Shown piece by piece: positions 1-12,300 of a stretch of 64,000 bases of DNA. A model generated the notes under the pieces. The model was not told the DNA's origin. It was given only the letters and a program-made list of their open reading frames with translations, and made no database searches. Location of the stretch: contig CANNZV010002326.1 in NCBI GenBank assembly GCA_947561585.1, positions 76,894-140,893 on the forward strand, written 5' to 3'. Made by a program: the position numbers and the translations under genes. The DNA comes from Caprella mutica (lineage: Eukaryota; Arthropoda; Malacostraca; Amphipoda; Caprellidae). The first letter of the stretch is position 1; every line of letters begins with the position of its first letter.

Positions 1-295
1 TTATCACCTAATGTTAATTATCACCTAATGTTAATTATCACCTAATGTCAATTATCACCTAATGTTAATTATCACCTAATGTTAATTATCACCTAATGTT
101 AATTATTACCTAATGTTAATTATCACCTAATGTTAATTATCACCTAATGTTAATTATCACCTAATGTTAATTATTACCTAATGTTAATTATTACCTAATG
201 TTAATTATCACCTAATGTTAATTATTACCTAATGTTAATTATCACCTAATGTTAATTATTACCTTATGTTAATTATCACTTAATGTTAATTATTT
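1..295. repeat. 17-bp tandem array at the left edge
   Basis: Head-to-tail copies of TTAATTATCACCTAATG fill this stretch with few substitutions (TCACC/TTACC alternation). The array starts before the window and decays at about position 290. It lies downstream of POLR3A exon 4 and so is probably intronic. The unit is not telomere-like and has no coding potential. Confidence 0.95.
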
Positions 296-808
296 AAAGA
301 GATTGATCTTAAATCATCCAATAACCCTATAAACAATATATTTTCTTAACAAATAATAAAATTTAAATATCCAGTTTAAGAAAGTAACTAGATTAATAAA
401 TCAATTAACCATAGCTGGATGATTTTTGTTTTTTAAGACTAGTTAACAGCTGTTAAATTTAAATAAGATTCATAAAAGGAAACAATGAATTACTGCATCC
501 TAATCAGTCTTATCTAGCATAATGAATGTATATAACTTTTATTAAGTTACCATAGTGCTTTTTCAATCTAATAAATTTTCATTTAAACAAATAACTCTGT
601 GATTGATCAAATAAACTGTTATTTTTATTTTGATAGTCATTATCTGTAATAATGACAATTCCAGTTTATGTACCCAGTAGCTAGCTTATTGGCTAAATTT
701 AAAGGAAAAATATTGTCTTTCTAAACAAAATCAAAATTGACCTATTATCCTAACTGTATAATAAATTTAGTAATGAAATAGATTACATGCTTTATAAACT
801 ACACTCAC

Positions 809-3470
809 TGCGATAGACTTCTTTGGCCGCATCGTCAGCTTTGGTGTTCCTGAACTTTTCATGAACCAGCTTGAAAGTAGGTTCTTTTTTAATGGTTCCG
901 TTGATTTCTCCACAATGTGGGCAAATTCGTACCTAAAAAAGAATGACATTGAAATAACTTACGGAGAGAGCTCTAATTAAGTGTGCTGGATGACTAATGC
1001 AAGGAAGTTACAAGGAAATTGTAGCTTGCTATGTTCACTTTGTTTTTAGCAATAAACTTTTATTTTCGTGATTTTTTTTATAACAACAGCATCTTAATTG
1101 TTCAAATTCACAAATGAAAACTTTAAGATTTCGCAAGTTCTATTCAACTGTTGAATAGACAGATTAGATGAAACTCATTAAACTTTTAATATATTGTATA
1201 TGCACACAAAAATAAACATATCATTTAGCTATACTGTATCATCTTTGAGGTTTCATGTGTTCATGTATTAGCTAATTGTTCAGTGAATGAGACATAGAAA
1301 CAAATATTAAAAAAAAAAATGAAATGAGAGCTAACAAACCAAGTGTTGAAAAAAAGCAAAATGTGACCAAAACACACTAGTTGATGCTAAATAATCATAG
1401 GGATCTAAGACAGCATTAACAACAAGAATGTATCCGTATGCTATAGCTACTCCAAGATGGTCTCAACAAGAGAAATTAGGTTGTAGCTATAGATAGATAA
1501 ATATTATAAAATATTTATTAAGCTACTGTTGAAACGGAGAGAAACAAAATCAGTCAATATACAGGGCGACCCACAAAAAAGTGAGCCCAACTTGGAATTA
1601 ATATGAATATTGTATTTATAAGTAGTTAAACAATGAGTTGAAGTAAATTTAATTTTTTTTTTCAATGTAGCAATCCAATATCCTTTCTACCACCGTCATT
1701 GCTTAAGATTGTACGTGTACGATATTAATATTGATTCAAACTTGGGTACACTTTTTTGTGGGTCACCCTGTATAAGAAAGAGAATAGCTACTTTATAGCT
1801 TAGCTAGCTACATCATCAAATTATGACTCGTCAACTCTTCTTAAAAAAGAATTCACACAAAATAGGTATCAATAGTTGAAGCTTTCAAAAAGATATAAAG
1901 CTAGTTAGAAAATACCTTTTTGCACTGGTCTGCAATTTCTCGCAACATAGGTTTCTTGAGGAGTATTTTGGACCTGGCCCTTATCGCCTTTAGTTGATAA
2001 CTACTAATCTTTTCTTCATCCATGAGAAGTCTAGAGCAGGTCTGGAAAATGAGACAGTCAGTTAGTAGAAGGAGCATCTAGCGAGCTATTGGGAAGATTC
2101 TGAGTCCCACCATGAAATTACTACCTACATCAATTTATCAAACCTTCATAAAAATAATTTACACTACCTAGCTATAAATAGCTAGAACATTAATTTTACA
2201 ATTATACCTAACATTTCTATAATTGTCAATTACATAAAATGCAACTCCAACAATTACTTATATATAAAATAAACAAGTTTTTTAATTAAATTTCTTTGAG
2301 TTCAAATAATTAATAGGTTGAAATAAAATTTTCTGCATGAAATATTTAAAAAAAAACATCTAAGAGTTAGCTAGTTTCTGTTCTGAATGTTTTATTCAGT
2401 CACACCATACCTTGCAAATGCACTGAAGAATAGTTTTGACTTTGTCGAAGAAGCCAACATGGAAAACAGGTCTGTGTAGCTGAATGTACCCAAAATGCCC
2501 CGGACATTTATCCACTGTCAAAAAACAGTTTTTGCATTTCTCTTCTTTCTGACTAGTACCCTGCAAGGAAAGATTGAACAGTTAGAAAAAAGTACAATAA
2601 CTTCTAGATTGAGTTTTAAATAGGAAATGATAATGAAGTACTCTTCATATTAATAATATAGCTGATATTCACTTTAAGCTAGAGTTACACATTATTATGG
2701 TGGTGACATATGCTTTTAAAATTAAAGATCCTAGGGATGGGACGAAGTATCGGTAATCTGTTTCAGAAGTATCGGCGATTTTTCTGGTATCTGTACTCGG
2801 TATCAGCATTTTTTTCTAAGAAAAATTATAATATAATTTGTCATCTATTATTTATCTATTACAATGAAATTTTTTAATATAAATTGATGTAACAATGATA
2901 TCATAAAGCTAGGTAGGTAATCCTAATTTTCAAATTTCAAAATTATTAATCTCATTTAATTAATCTGAGTATCGGTATCGACATTGGTATCAGTAAAAAT
3001 CTAGGTATCGGTATCGTCATGGTATCGTGACAACTTTGGTATTTTCACATCCCTTATAGACCCTGAAAATATTAGACGGAGAGAATAAAAGAGTATCGAA
3101 TGGTTCTACACCAGCAGTATATAGTAGTCTATACCATTTCATTTCGTCTATGATATTCTCAAGATCTATGATTTTAAAAGCATATTGTCACAACTCTACA
3201 GATGATACACGCATGTTCATCATCTACTCAACAGTGAAACTAAAAAAAATCATCAAAACTAACCAGCTGTTCCGAGAGAGGACCAAGAGGATGAACTTTT
3301 CCAGCACTGGGTTGTCCTTCTGGTATGTACATTGTGTGAGATTCTATTTCCATGTGAGCCATCTGAGATGTCACTGGACTGTCCATCATTTGGAACTTGA
3401 TGGCATCTATGTTACCGATGACGTTAGACGCCCGGTAAATCTCCTTCTTGACAGTTGGTTGATCCGCCAT
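809..3470 (-). CDS. POLR3A: RNA polymerase III largest subunit (RPC1), N-terminal exons 1-4, partial
   Basis: Four coding exons of the catalytic subunit of nuclear RNA polymerase III, which makes tRNA, 5S rRNA and other small RNAs. Exons are 3470-3264 (69 codons from ATG), 2560-2411 (50 codons), 2041-1916 (42 codons) and 932-809 (41 codons plus one base). Each is bounded by GT and AG, and exons 1-3 end in phase 0. Exon 2 holds the zinc-binding clamp motif C-x2-C-x6-C-x2-H-x2-G followed by RPVFHVGFF, typical of the largest-subunit family. CxxC pairs also occur across the exon 2/3 and 3/4 junctions. The order and spacing, especially PLSEQL then GTSQKEEKC and later CPHCGEINGTIKKEP, fit RPC1 rather than RPB1 or RPA1 from what I recall of the families. 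The rest of the gene (about 1,200 residues) would lie left of the window. No frameshift is seen, so this looks functional. Confidence 0.9.
1562..1770. mobile_element. Tc1/mariner-type MITE in POLR3A intron 3
   Basis: A 209-bp non-coding element with inverted termini: CAGGGCGACCCACAAAAAAG on the left, and TTTTTTGTGGGTCACCCTG on the right. It is flanked by TA on both sides (1560-1561 and 1771-1772), the target duplication expected for Tc1/mariner. It contains no transposase and would have been moved in trans. Confidence 0.85.
2695..3196. mobile_element. Foldback element interrupted by a word-rich MITE (POLR3A intron 1)
   Basis: The outer ends are inverted: GTGACATATGCTTTTAAAAT near 2703 against ATTTTAAAAGCATATTGTCAC near 3193 (seen on the plus strand as its complement order). 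Related sequence recurs at 11265-11410 and 48536-48640, so this is a dispersed family. Between about 2733 and 3055 sits a second element that begins AGGGATGGGACGAAGTATCGG and ends in CACATCCCT. Both of its flanks are full of GTATCGGTATCG words. The ends resemble hAT MITEs, but I could not read a clean 8-bp target duplication. Confidence 0.6.
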
Positions 3471-3840
3471 GATTTATTATTAATTTAAAACGGTTTCATT
3501 TCAATAAATAACTGTCAAAAGAGAATTAATAATTAATCAGCAAATGCCAATGCACTTAGACGAGAAATATTAAAAGTAACAAACCAAGGTCTTTGAAGTA
3601 GCTTATAGCCGTAACATCAGCAAGGTTCAAACCTAAAGTTGGGCAGTGGACTCGAGACTCTCCGACATAAATTACTCGTAAAACAGAATTACTCATAAAA
3701 TAGTCTCAATAGGAACACATTTTCAAGTTGAATAATTAATGAAAATCTTCCTCTGTCGCCTGGGAGCTAAATTTCTCTTTTTAAATACCTTAAATGTTCT
3801 CTCAGTTCTCAATTATATATTATTTTCTCACTACACTGAC
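3471..3840. other. POLR3A upstream region, no gene seen
   Basis: This stretch lies directly 5' of the POLR3A start codon, so it should contain its promoter and 5' leader. I see no second gene, TATA box or repeat that I can support. Confidence 0.4.
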
Positions 3841-6800
3841 GACTGTAAGGCCATACTTTGAGACATGGAAAACGTCCCAATACCCCATTTCAAAGCATGC
3901 ACATAGTCGCCAATATACTGGCAACTTTTGAGGGGTTAAATAAGTTTAAAAAACTGTAATTAACTGTTGAAATAGCCATAGAGGATGCACATGCATCTGA
4001 CATGGAACATAATGATGTTTTAAACTGGTAATTCTTCACTAAGAAGCCAATTATCTACTCTAAAATGAGTTAAACGTGTCAACCTTAGCAGACCTACTAG
4101 TTCCATTTTCTCGTTAATCTGGAACTTTCCTGAAATTCCTGTCACACTATGAAACATGGCGTCCCATTACTCCCATACACTGCAGACAATTTTTACTCTT
4201 TTTTTTGAGAATTTCAAGGCATATTTACCAGTCCGCAACTCTGCGAAATATAAAGGACATTTAATTTAATTTAACTAAGAATAATCTATGAATTAGGCCT
4301 AATTCAGAATTTCAGTAATCCATCAATTGTATTACATTAATTTTATTATAAACAATGAAACACATTTATGATTTAAGAATTACCTAATTTCTAAATTTTA
4401 ACTCTTAAGTTTCAAGAATCAACATTTAAAAAAAATTCACTGTGAACAGATTCAACAGAATGGCATATGCTACTATGTTATTTTGATTAGAATTTATGAT
4501 AATTTGATCATTTTCTTGGAGAGAAATTTAGCTTTTTTTGAGTTCTTTTGGAGATAGCCAACATGCTGGAGAGACAAATGGAGAGTTTATGAGCCACACT
4601 ATTTTACTTGGCGGGATAGTCAGCTAGTCACCCAGTCTGCAAAAGATGCATGAAGTTTGTCCTGCAACTATTGAGGCCATGAAATTAGTTTCCTGAATTA
4701 TCCGGCGACTATTTTTAAATTAATTCCTATGTTTACATGTAATTATTACCGGGTATTTGAGATTTTTTAGCCATTTTGGAGAGAAATTTGAAAATCTTTG
4801 GAAAAAATGGTCTCAAAAATTAAATATCTGGAGACTGATTGTGCATGCTTTGCAAACTGGGTCTACAGAAACTGGTAAAGTGTTTGTTACAGTTCAAGCT
4901 TTGCAAAGATCTCTTATTCTGTTTTTAGCATAACTAATGTAAAAATAGGGATTGATTTAGAAGTGTTTGTAGCAAAATTAATGTAAATATAGGAATTAAT
5001 TCAAAATTGTTCTGAGAGAATATCCTAAATATCTCCCATATTCTGCAGACTGGCAGTGAGCCATGTTTAATACTGTGGCAACTCGCAGGAAACTCGCCAG
5101 TTTGATGAAAAAATGGACAAAGGTCGCAACATTTAAGTCCTTTTAAAGTAGATATTTGGCTTCATAGTGAAGAATCAACAGTTGACAACATTATTATGTT
5201 TCATGTCAGCCATGTTTTTTAAAGAGTGACAGGAAAGTCGCCAGTTTAGTTAGAAAACAGATACTTAAAATGAGAAGTTTGACTTCCTAGTGAAGATTTT
5301 ACAATAGGAAACAACCTTATTCTTCATGCCTGATGCATGTGTTATGATGTGTATCTCTTGATACTATTTCTAGAGTGTTTACTTATTATTTACCTGTTTT
5401 TCAACTCATGTAACCCCTCAAAAGTTGCCATTATACTGGCAACTTTGTCCATACCTTGAAACATGGCATGTCAGATGCATATGCATCCTTTATGGTTATT
5501 TTATTAGTGATTTAGGATCATTGCAGTTTTTTCAACTTGTTTCACCCTTCAAAAGGGACAAAAAGTCTCTTGTCCTGCAAAGATTTTAATTTGAGAAACA
5601 ATTACTTTCAGTAGCAGATTCAGAATCTCCCCCAGCTAAATTAACCGTTACATTGGAATTAATTCCAAATCACCTGCAGCTAAATTAATGGCAACATAGG
5701 AATTACTTCAAAATCTCCTGCAGCTAAATTAATGGTAACATAGGAATTAATTCAAAATCTCCCGCAGCTAAATTAAAAGTTACCCAAGCTGCAGAATATG
5801 GAACATTTTTCCAAGACTCTCTGCCGGGAGTTTTTGATTGAATTTTAGAAATTGGAGATCTCTGCGGGATATCATGAATTAATTCCATGTTATCATTGTC
5901 TGTTGGACGATTAATTTAGCTGCGGGAGATTCTGAATCTGCTGCTGAGAGTCAGAGAGTAACTCTCTCTCAAATTGAAATCTCTGTGGGAGAAGAGACAC
6001 ATTATACAGACTGGCAAGACTGCAAGCCATGTTTCAAAGTATGGACAAAGTCGCAAGTATATTGGCAACTTTTGAGTGGTTAAATAAGTTGAAAAACATG
6101 TAAATAACAAGTAAATCAATCTCAAAATAGTCTCAAGAGATACTCATGCATTTGGCATGATGTATAAAGATGTTTTTAAGTGTAAAATCTTCCCCTTGGA
6201 CCTTGGTCCTTGAAGACAAACTTCTCTTTTAAAGTATCTTAAATGTGGCGACCTGGATCCATTTTCTCTCTAAACTGGCGACTTTCCTGTCACTCTTTGA
6301 AACATGGACTGCAAGTTACACCAGGCAGTAAAGCATGTCCAAACTTGCCATTAAAATGGCAAGTTTGTGACAGTTATTTTGAACCCTTCAATTACAAATG
6401 GTGAGAAATATCTAATTTTCTCATATGTTACAATGTTATTTTAGAGAGAATTTATGATAATTAGATCATTTTGGAGAGAAATTTGGTAATTTTTGGAGAG
6501 TTCATTAGATATACTATTTTACTTGGAAGTTACATAAGAATTTATTCAAGATCTCACGCAGAGCCAAATAATAAAGCATGTAAAATGGCGAGTTTGTGAT
6601 AGTTATTTTCCAGTCTCTGCAAAAGATGCATGAAGTTGTGAATTTATACGACGACTGTTGAAGCCTTGAAATTAGTCTCCTGAATTATCCGGCGACAATT
6701 TTCTAAATTACTAATGAATTCCTATGTTTACATGTAGTTATTGTAGAGAATTTTGAGATGTTTGGCCATTTTGGAGAGAAATTGGAAAATCTTTGGAGAG

Positions 6801-8300
6801 AAATTGTCCCAAAAATTAAATATCTGGAGACTGATTGTGCATGCTTTGCAGACTGGGTTACACTCTAGACCACAGAACATTGAATAAGAAGAAGCTCAGA
6901 TCGAACGTGTACACATGGTGTATCCAGTCGTAAAATTTCAACCAATCACGTCCATTGATCGCTGACGTCACTATAAACACTCTCTCGAAAACAGTTTGAG
7001 CGTGCATTCTACCTCAGCTCATTATCTTTGCTGGGAGTCATATCTTCCTACCAAATTATGTACAAGATTATCTATATTCTATAGCCCAGCTACTAAGCAA
7101 TAATAAACTAATCTTCTTTGCAACAAACACAAACTGACACCATTTCGCCTTCGGCTGTAATACGCATTCAAAATACGGACTCAAACAGAACTGGTGAAAC
7201 GAAGCCTCTGATTGGCTGAGTGGCTCTAGTTTAAGTGACGTCACTGTAAACGGCACTCAAGAGTAATATAATGGGATATACACCAAGTAAAATAGTATGT
7301 CTCATAAACTCACCATTTGTCTCTCCAGCTCTCTCCAAAATTCAACAAGTTCTCTCCAAAATGATCAAATTATCATTAATTCTCTCCAAAATAACATTGT
7401 AGCATAGGAGGAAAATAGATAAAACTCGCCATTTGCAATTGAAGGACTTAAAATAACTGTCACAAACTCGCCATTAAAATGGCGAGTTTGGACATGCTTT
7501 ATTACTTGGGATATACACTTCTTCTAAGTTCTATTCAATGTTCTGTGCTCTTAGCTCTAGACTCTCAGCAGCAGATTTAGAATCTCCCTGAGCTAAATTA
7601 ATGGTAACATAGGAATTAATTCAAAATCTACCACAGCAAAATTAATGGTAACACAGGAATTAATTCATGATCTCCCACAGAGATCTCCAATTTACAAAAT
7701 TCAAATCAAAAACTCCCGCAGAGAGTCTTGGTAAAATGTTTCATATTCTGCAAACTGGGTTATTTTGAGCCCTTCCAAGTAATAAAGCATGTTCAAACTC
7801 GCCATTTTAATGGCGAGTTTGTAACAGTTATTTTGAGCCCTTCAATTGCAAATGGCGAGTTTTATCTATTTTTCTCCTATGCTACAATGTTATTTTGGAG
7901 AGAATTAATGATAATTTGATCATTTTGGAGAGAATTTGTTGAATTTTGGAGAGATGTGGAGAGACAAATGGCGAGTTTAAGAGACATACTATTTTACTTG
8001 GGAGCCCTTTAGTGAGAAATATCTAATTTTCTCCTATGCTACAATGTTATTCTGGAGAGAATTTATGATAGTACCTAATTAAGCTAGGTACCTAGATGAT
8101 GGATCATTTTGGTCCTTTGGAGAAATTTGGTGATTTTTGGAGAGCTGGAGCCTGGAGAGATAAATGGAGAGTTTTTGAGCCATACTATTTTACTTGGCCA
8201 CAGGGATCTCCAAACTCCAATTTCTAAAATTGGGATCAGATTTGTTGTAGAGTCTTGGGAAAAATGTTCCATATTCTTTAACTGACATGGAATATGACTC
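3840..8300. repeat. Foldback mosaic of duplicated and inverted repeat blocks
   Basis: The region is built from a small set of blocks in both orientations. One block around GGCAACTTTTGAGGGGTTAA occurs at about 3905-3960 and 6055-6100, and inverted at about 5395-5450. A block around GAGAATTTATGATAATTTGATCATTTTGGAGAGA occurs (in variants) near 4490, 6450, 7890 and 8050, and inverted near 7320-7400. The stretches 4500-4866 and 6440-6850 are direct duplicates. A 44-bp unit containing CAGCTAAATTAATGG repeats about four times at 5640-5770, reappears inverted at 5880-5950 and again near 7590-7660. The word GGCGAGTTTG and its complement recur. No reading frame is conserved. It is best read as nested foldback elements rather than a gene. 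Confidence 0.8.
6930..7255. promoter_or_regulatory. Paired CRE-like sites with CCAAT context inside the foldback mosaic
   Basis: Perfect TGACGTCA palindromes (ATF/CREB-type) occur at about 6962-6970 and 7237-7245, each continuing TGACGTCACT(A/G)TAAAC. The first is preceded by CCAATCACG and the second by GATTGGCTGAG, which is an inverted CCAAT box. The first also runs into CTATAAAC, a weak TATA-like string. A promoter carried by a mobile element is a reasonable inference, but no transcript unit is visible. Confidence 0.35.
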
Positions 8301-8366
8301 AATATGGATAAGGTATAAAGAAAATGTTAATGCCTGTCAGTGCACGGGACTAAGGCTTTATGGGCG

Positions 8367-8493
8367 GCCCAGTCTGTATTTCATGGTAAATTCCATCGAC
8401 ATGACAGTCGGACATGTCGGTGGAATTTTTTACCTTGGAAAATAATATTTTAGCAAAGTCCGTGGGTTTTTGTGCATCAAATACAGACTGGGC
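8367..8493. mobile_element. Small foldback MITE with a double hairpin
   Basis: The terminal inverted repeat GCCCAGTCTGTATTT pairs with AAATACAGACTGGGC 127 bp away. Inside the left half is a second, independent palindrome in which AAATTCCATCGACATG pairs with CATGTCGGTGGAATTTTT. The element has no coding potential. Confidence 0.75.
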
Positions 8494-8499
8494 TTTACC

Positions 8500-10285
8500 T
8501 AGCCCTAGATAGGACAATAGCTATCGTATAATCTACTATAACAATTTTATAATATTTTTTGCCTATCAGGCTATCTTGTGTTGTGTGCATGGTAAATACC
8601 CAACTTAGACTAACTAGGTACTACTATCTAAATACTTTTAAAAGTTCCGGGAGAAATAAAAAAATAGGAGATGAGGGGAGAAAGAAATTAAATTTCTCCA
8701 CATCTTCTTCTTTCTTCAGTTTTATGAGGATATCGGTCCTGGCAGAGAGCCAGAGACCACACAGAGCAATGAATACCATTGGTCTGAATGAATACCATTG
8801 GTCTGTGAAAACCATGAACCTCAATTTTTCTCCACATCTTAGTTAATGACCGCAATGCAGCTTATGATTCAGGTTAAGAATCAAGAATTTATTCAACAAA
8901 ATACGATCATATTTATTATTGAGTTATAAGTTAATAAGTAGATAGCTACCCACCTACCTGTTTCAGTGTCCCATCAGTTAATTTATATTATTTTTTCTAT
9001 CAGAAACGTATTTATATTATTAAGCAATATTTATTATAATTTGTAAGCATCTGTAGGCTACCTATAGGTTCCAATCTTTATCCTTTATGTCATCATAAGC
9101 TATTAATTTGATATTTTTATGTTTTAAAAGTTTCTATAAGTTATAATAGGCTGGATAATAATATCTTGATTTGCTTACTCGATCCACTCTTTTATTTTAA
9201 AACCTCGGGTCACAATGGATGGATTCTTACTGGTAGCAAAATTGAAAATTTACATAATAATAATTATCGAAATAACATTGATATATCAATGAAATAAAAG
9301 ATAAATTATAATAAAAATAAAATAACATATCAGAGAGTTACTAAAATATATCGAAACTGCATCATATCAATTGCAATACGATAAAAAAAATATTAATATG
9401 TTTCTGTATGATTGAATAAATGACTATTTTATTTATGTGAAACATGATGAGAATTGTAAATGAAAATATATAAGAGTATAAACAAGGCAGAATGACGCAA
9501 TAATGAAGATTTGTTACAAATATGAAAATGGGCAGAAAGAACAACATCGTATTTTAATAAATATTTATTACTTATGTATGAGAACACTACTAAATTACCA
9601 GATTCAATATATTCAGCGTATTTTTCTGATGGGCCACGTCACATGTGACTCATATAACTCATATTAACTAGTTTGTATAGCAAGTCGTCAACGTTCGAGC
9701 TTTGTCTATAGCTATACTGGCTAGTAGGATTTTTTTTCAATATTTTGATAATAAAAACAGATCTATAAATTTAACAAACGTAGTAATATAGTACAAATTA
9801 TATCCACTGTCCACATGGTTTATCACTTCATATATGTATGGTTTGATTAAGTTTAGATCGTAATTAACAACAGCCTGCGAACGGGCTGAATAATAAATTA
9901 CTACATTTTCTAATACATTTCAAATATATTATATATATCATGTAAAAAGAGTTAAATTAGTGATTTAGAGATCACCATTCACATCTGAAATCTACCTAAT
10001 TATTAAACACACAAAGTCCCAATTGGAAAAAATATCTTACAGCCACACAAAGACGAAAAATCTCCACTAGACAATGGAGATGAAGCATTACTGTTGCCTA
10101 GCAAATGCTCTAAAGAAAAATATTCGAAATCTAGCCGGGCCAATGGTTCCAGCTGGATATTTATTGTTCATGAATATGAGATGATATTTATTTTGGTGTT
10201 GAATTGATGTCCAGAACGATATAAACTCAATCTCACTGATAATATAAGTACATATATAGACACGTACATTGTTACAAACATTTAT
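8500..10285. other. Gene-free AT-rich stretch
   Basis: I see no conserved gene. Short open frames near 8559-8846 (plus) and 8624-8824 (minus) overlap on opposite strands and show no family features. A dispersed motif, GAGTTACTAAAATATATCG followed by AAACTGCAT, begins near 9331 and recurs near 11428 and 41365. Confidence 0.5.
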
Positions 10286-10700
10286 AGATTGACACATTCA
10301 TACATATACACATTCATACATACATATACACATACATACATATACACATTCATACATAGATCTATACATAGATATACACATTCATACATACATATACACA
10401 TTCATGCATACATATCACATTCATACATACATATACACATTCATGCATACATATACACATTCATACATACATATACACATTCATGTATACATATACACAT
10501 TCATACATACATATACACATTCATACATACATATACACATTCATACATACATATACAAATTCAAACTTAGATATATTCATACATTCACACATAGATATAC
10601 ACATCCCTACATACAATTACACATTCATATATATTCACATTAATACATATGCACATTTTATACACAATACACATATACAAATTTCATAAATATTCACATT
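10285..10700. repeat. 20-bp tandem array (ATACATATACACATTCATAC)
   Basis: Tandem copies of ATACATATACACATTCATAC with increasing divergence to the right. The array opens long frames rich in His, Thr, Tyr and Ile in several phases. These are repeat artefacts, not genes. Confidence 0.95.
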
Positions 10701-10739
10701 CGATCATACACATGCATATATTATTAAAATATTAAAGTT

Positions 10740-10903
10740 ACATGGGGCGATCTGAAGAGACATTTTATTATTGTATCACTCAGATTAGTAACCACTCGTT
10801 CACACAGAGCATTAATCCCACAGAGTCAGTGCGGGACTCGAACTCACGACCTCACGGGCAGAAGGCGAACGCTCAAACCACTGTGCTACCTAGCGTCCTT
10901 AAA
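10740..10903 (-). mobile_element. tRNA-derived SINE
   Basis: Read on the minus strand, the head contains TAGCACAGTGG (A-box-like) and, about 40 bases on, GAGTTCGAGTCCCGC (B-box-like), the internal RNA polymerase III promoter of tRNA genes. The spacing fits a tRNA-related head. There is no complete cloverleaf acceptor stem or CCA-end context, and a tail unrelated to tRNA follows to about 10740. This is a retroposed SINE rather than a working tRNA gene. Mobilisation would need a LINE enzyme, and none is in the window. Confidence 0.75.
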
Positions 10904-11264
10904 CATTTTGGGTCTACAATTGTATTTTATTTTGTATTACATTTTTAATTGTACAATCCTTAAATGTAAAATACTAACCATGATTCTCCTAATATTAATT
11001 TTTTCTTAATTCAATAATCTTATTTCACCCACAAACCAACATCACACGCAAAACTTATATTTGTAGGCAATTTATCTTATAGACATAAGAATCAAAGCTC
11101 GCTTTGACTTATTCCAAGCTAATTATTTTAACCACGTCAACTGGTTCAATTAACCTCGGTGTACAGTTCTGAAATTCTGTGATTCGTAAATTGCATAGGC
11201 ACATTCATTTTGGTATTGTTACATTCTCCTCTAATTGAGAATTGCATTTAATGTTGTGATAACT

Positions 11265-11640
11265 AGGGTTGTGACGATAGGCTTTTAAAATCTAAGAACC
11301 CGAAATAATATGGACTGGTTGAATTATATATTGAATTGTTCTACAGAAGCGGTATATATGGTATTTTATACTATTTCGTTTCGTCACTGATATTCTTGGC
11401 ATCTATGAAATGAAGTAACAGCTCAAGGAGTTACTAAAATATATTGAAACTGCATTGATAATTGTTATATACCATATTAGTGATATTACGTACTGAAATC
11501 AGTTGTAAAATGTATAATATAAGTACATGAAGTTCCCAATCGTTAAGATTAAATCCGAAATCTACCAAAATATATCAAACAAAATCGGAAAAACGATGTC
11601 AAATAGATTGAATTAACTAAATTAGTTTCAATCTTCAGTT
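11265..11640. repeat. Dispersed repeat, direct copy of 41345-41585
   Basis: The first part (11265-11410) belongs to the GTGACAATATGCTTTTAAAA family also seen at 2.7 kb and 48.5 kb. From about 11425 it matches 41360-41585 in the same orientation, including GAGTTACTAAAATATAT and GAAATCTACCAAAA. In this copy the repeat continues into the palindromic array. Confidence 0.65.
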
Positions 11641-12300
11641 TATTATTCGAAAGATTAAATCTTCTGTTTTATATCCAGAAGATTAAATCTTCAGTTTAAT
11701 ACTCAGAAGATTAAATCTTCAGTTCAATTCTCAGAAGATTGAATCTTCAGTTTTATATTCAGAAGATTAAATTTTCAGTTTAATACTCAGAAGATTAAAT
11801 CTTCAGTTCAATTCTCAGAAGATTAAATCTTCAGTTTTATATTCAGAAGATTAAATCTTCAGTTTTATATTCAGAAGATTAAATCTTCAGTTTTATATTC
11901 AGAAGATTAAATCTTCAGTTTAATACTCAGAAGATTAAATCTTCAGTTTAATTCTCAGAAGATTAAATCTTCAGTATTATATTCAGATGATTAAATCTTC
12001 AGTTTAATACTCAGAAGATTAAATCTTCAGTTTTATATTCAGAAGATTGGATCTTCAGTTTAATTCTCAGAAGATTAAATCTTCAGTTTTATATTCAGAA
12101 GATTAAATCTTCAGTTTAATACTTAGAAGATTAAATCTTCAGTTTAATACTCAGAAGATTAGATCTTCAGTTTAATATTCAGAAGATTAGATCTTCAGTT
12201 TAATTCTCAGAAGATTAGATCTTCAGTTTAATTCTCAGAAGATTAGATCAACAGTTTAATTCTCAGAAGATTAGATCTTCAGTTTAATTCTCAGAAGATT
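11640..12300. repeat. 28-bp tandem array with a palindromic core
   Basis: More than twenty units, each containing the perfect inverted repeat GAAGATTAAATCTTC (7-bp arms around one base) followed by a T-rich spacer such as AGTTTAATACTC or AGTTTTATATTC. Some later units carry GAAGATTAGATCTTC. The second copy of the host repeat (about 41575) has only one GAAGATT half-site, so the array is a local expansion. Confidence 0.95.

Noticed and set aside
1..295. Telomeric repeat at the window edge
   Set aside because: TTAATTATCACCTAATG does not resemble TTAGGG-, TTAGG- or TTAGGC-type telomeres, and a gene exon lies within 600 bases.
3150..3488. 112-codon plus-strand frame
   Set aside because: Antisense shadow of POLR3A exon 1, which has family homology and proper splice sites.
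10289..10689. His/Thr/Tyr-rich frames
   Set aside because: Translation of a simple 20-bp array in three phases.
10835..10905. A working tRNA gene on the minus strand
   Set aside because: A- and B-box-like strings are present, but the acceptor stem does not close and the sequence continues into a SINE body.
11640..12300. CRISPR array
   Set aside because: Units are contiguous with no unique spacers; eukaryotic context.
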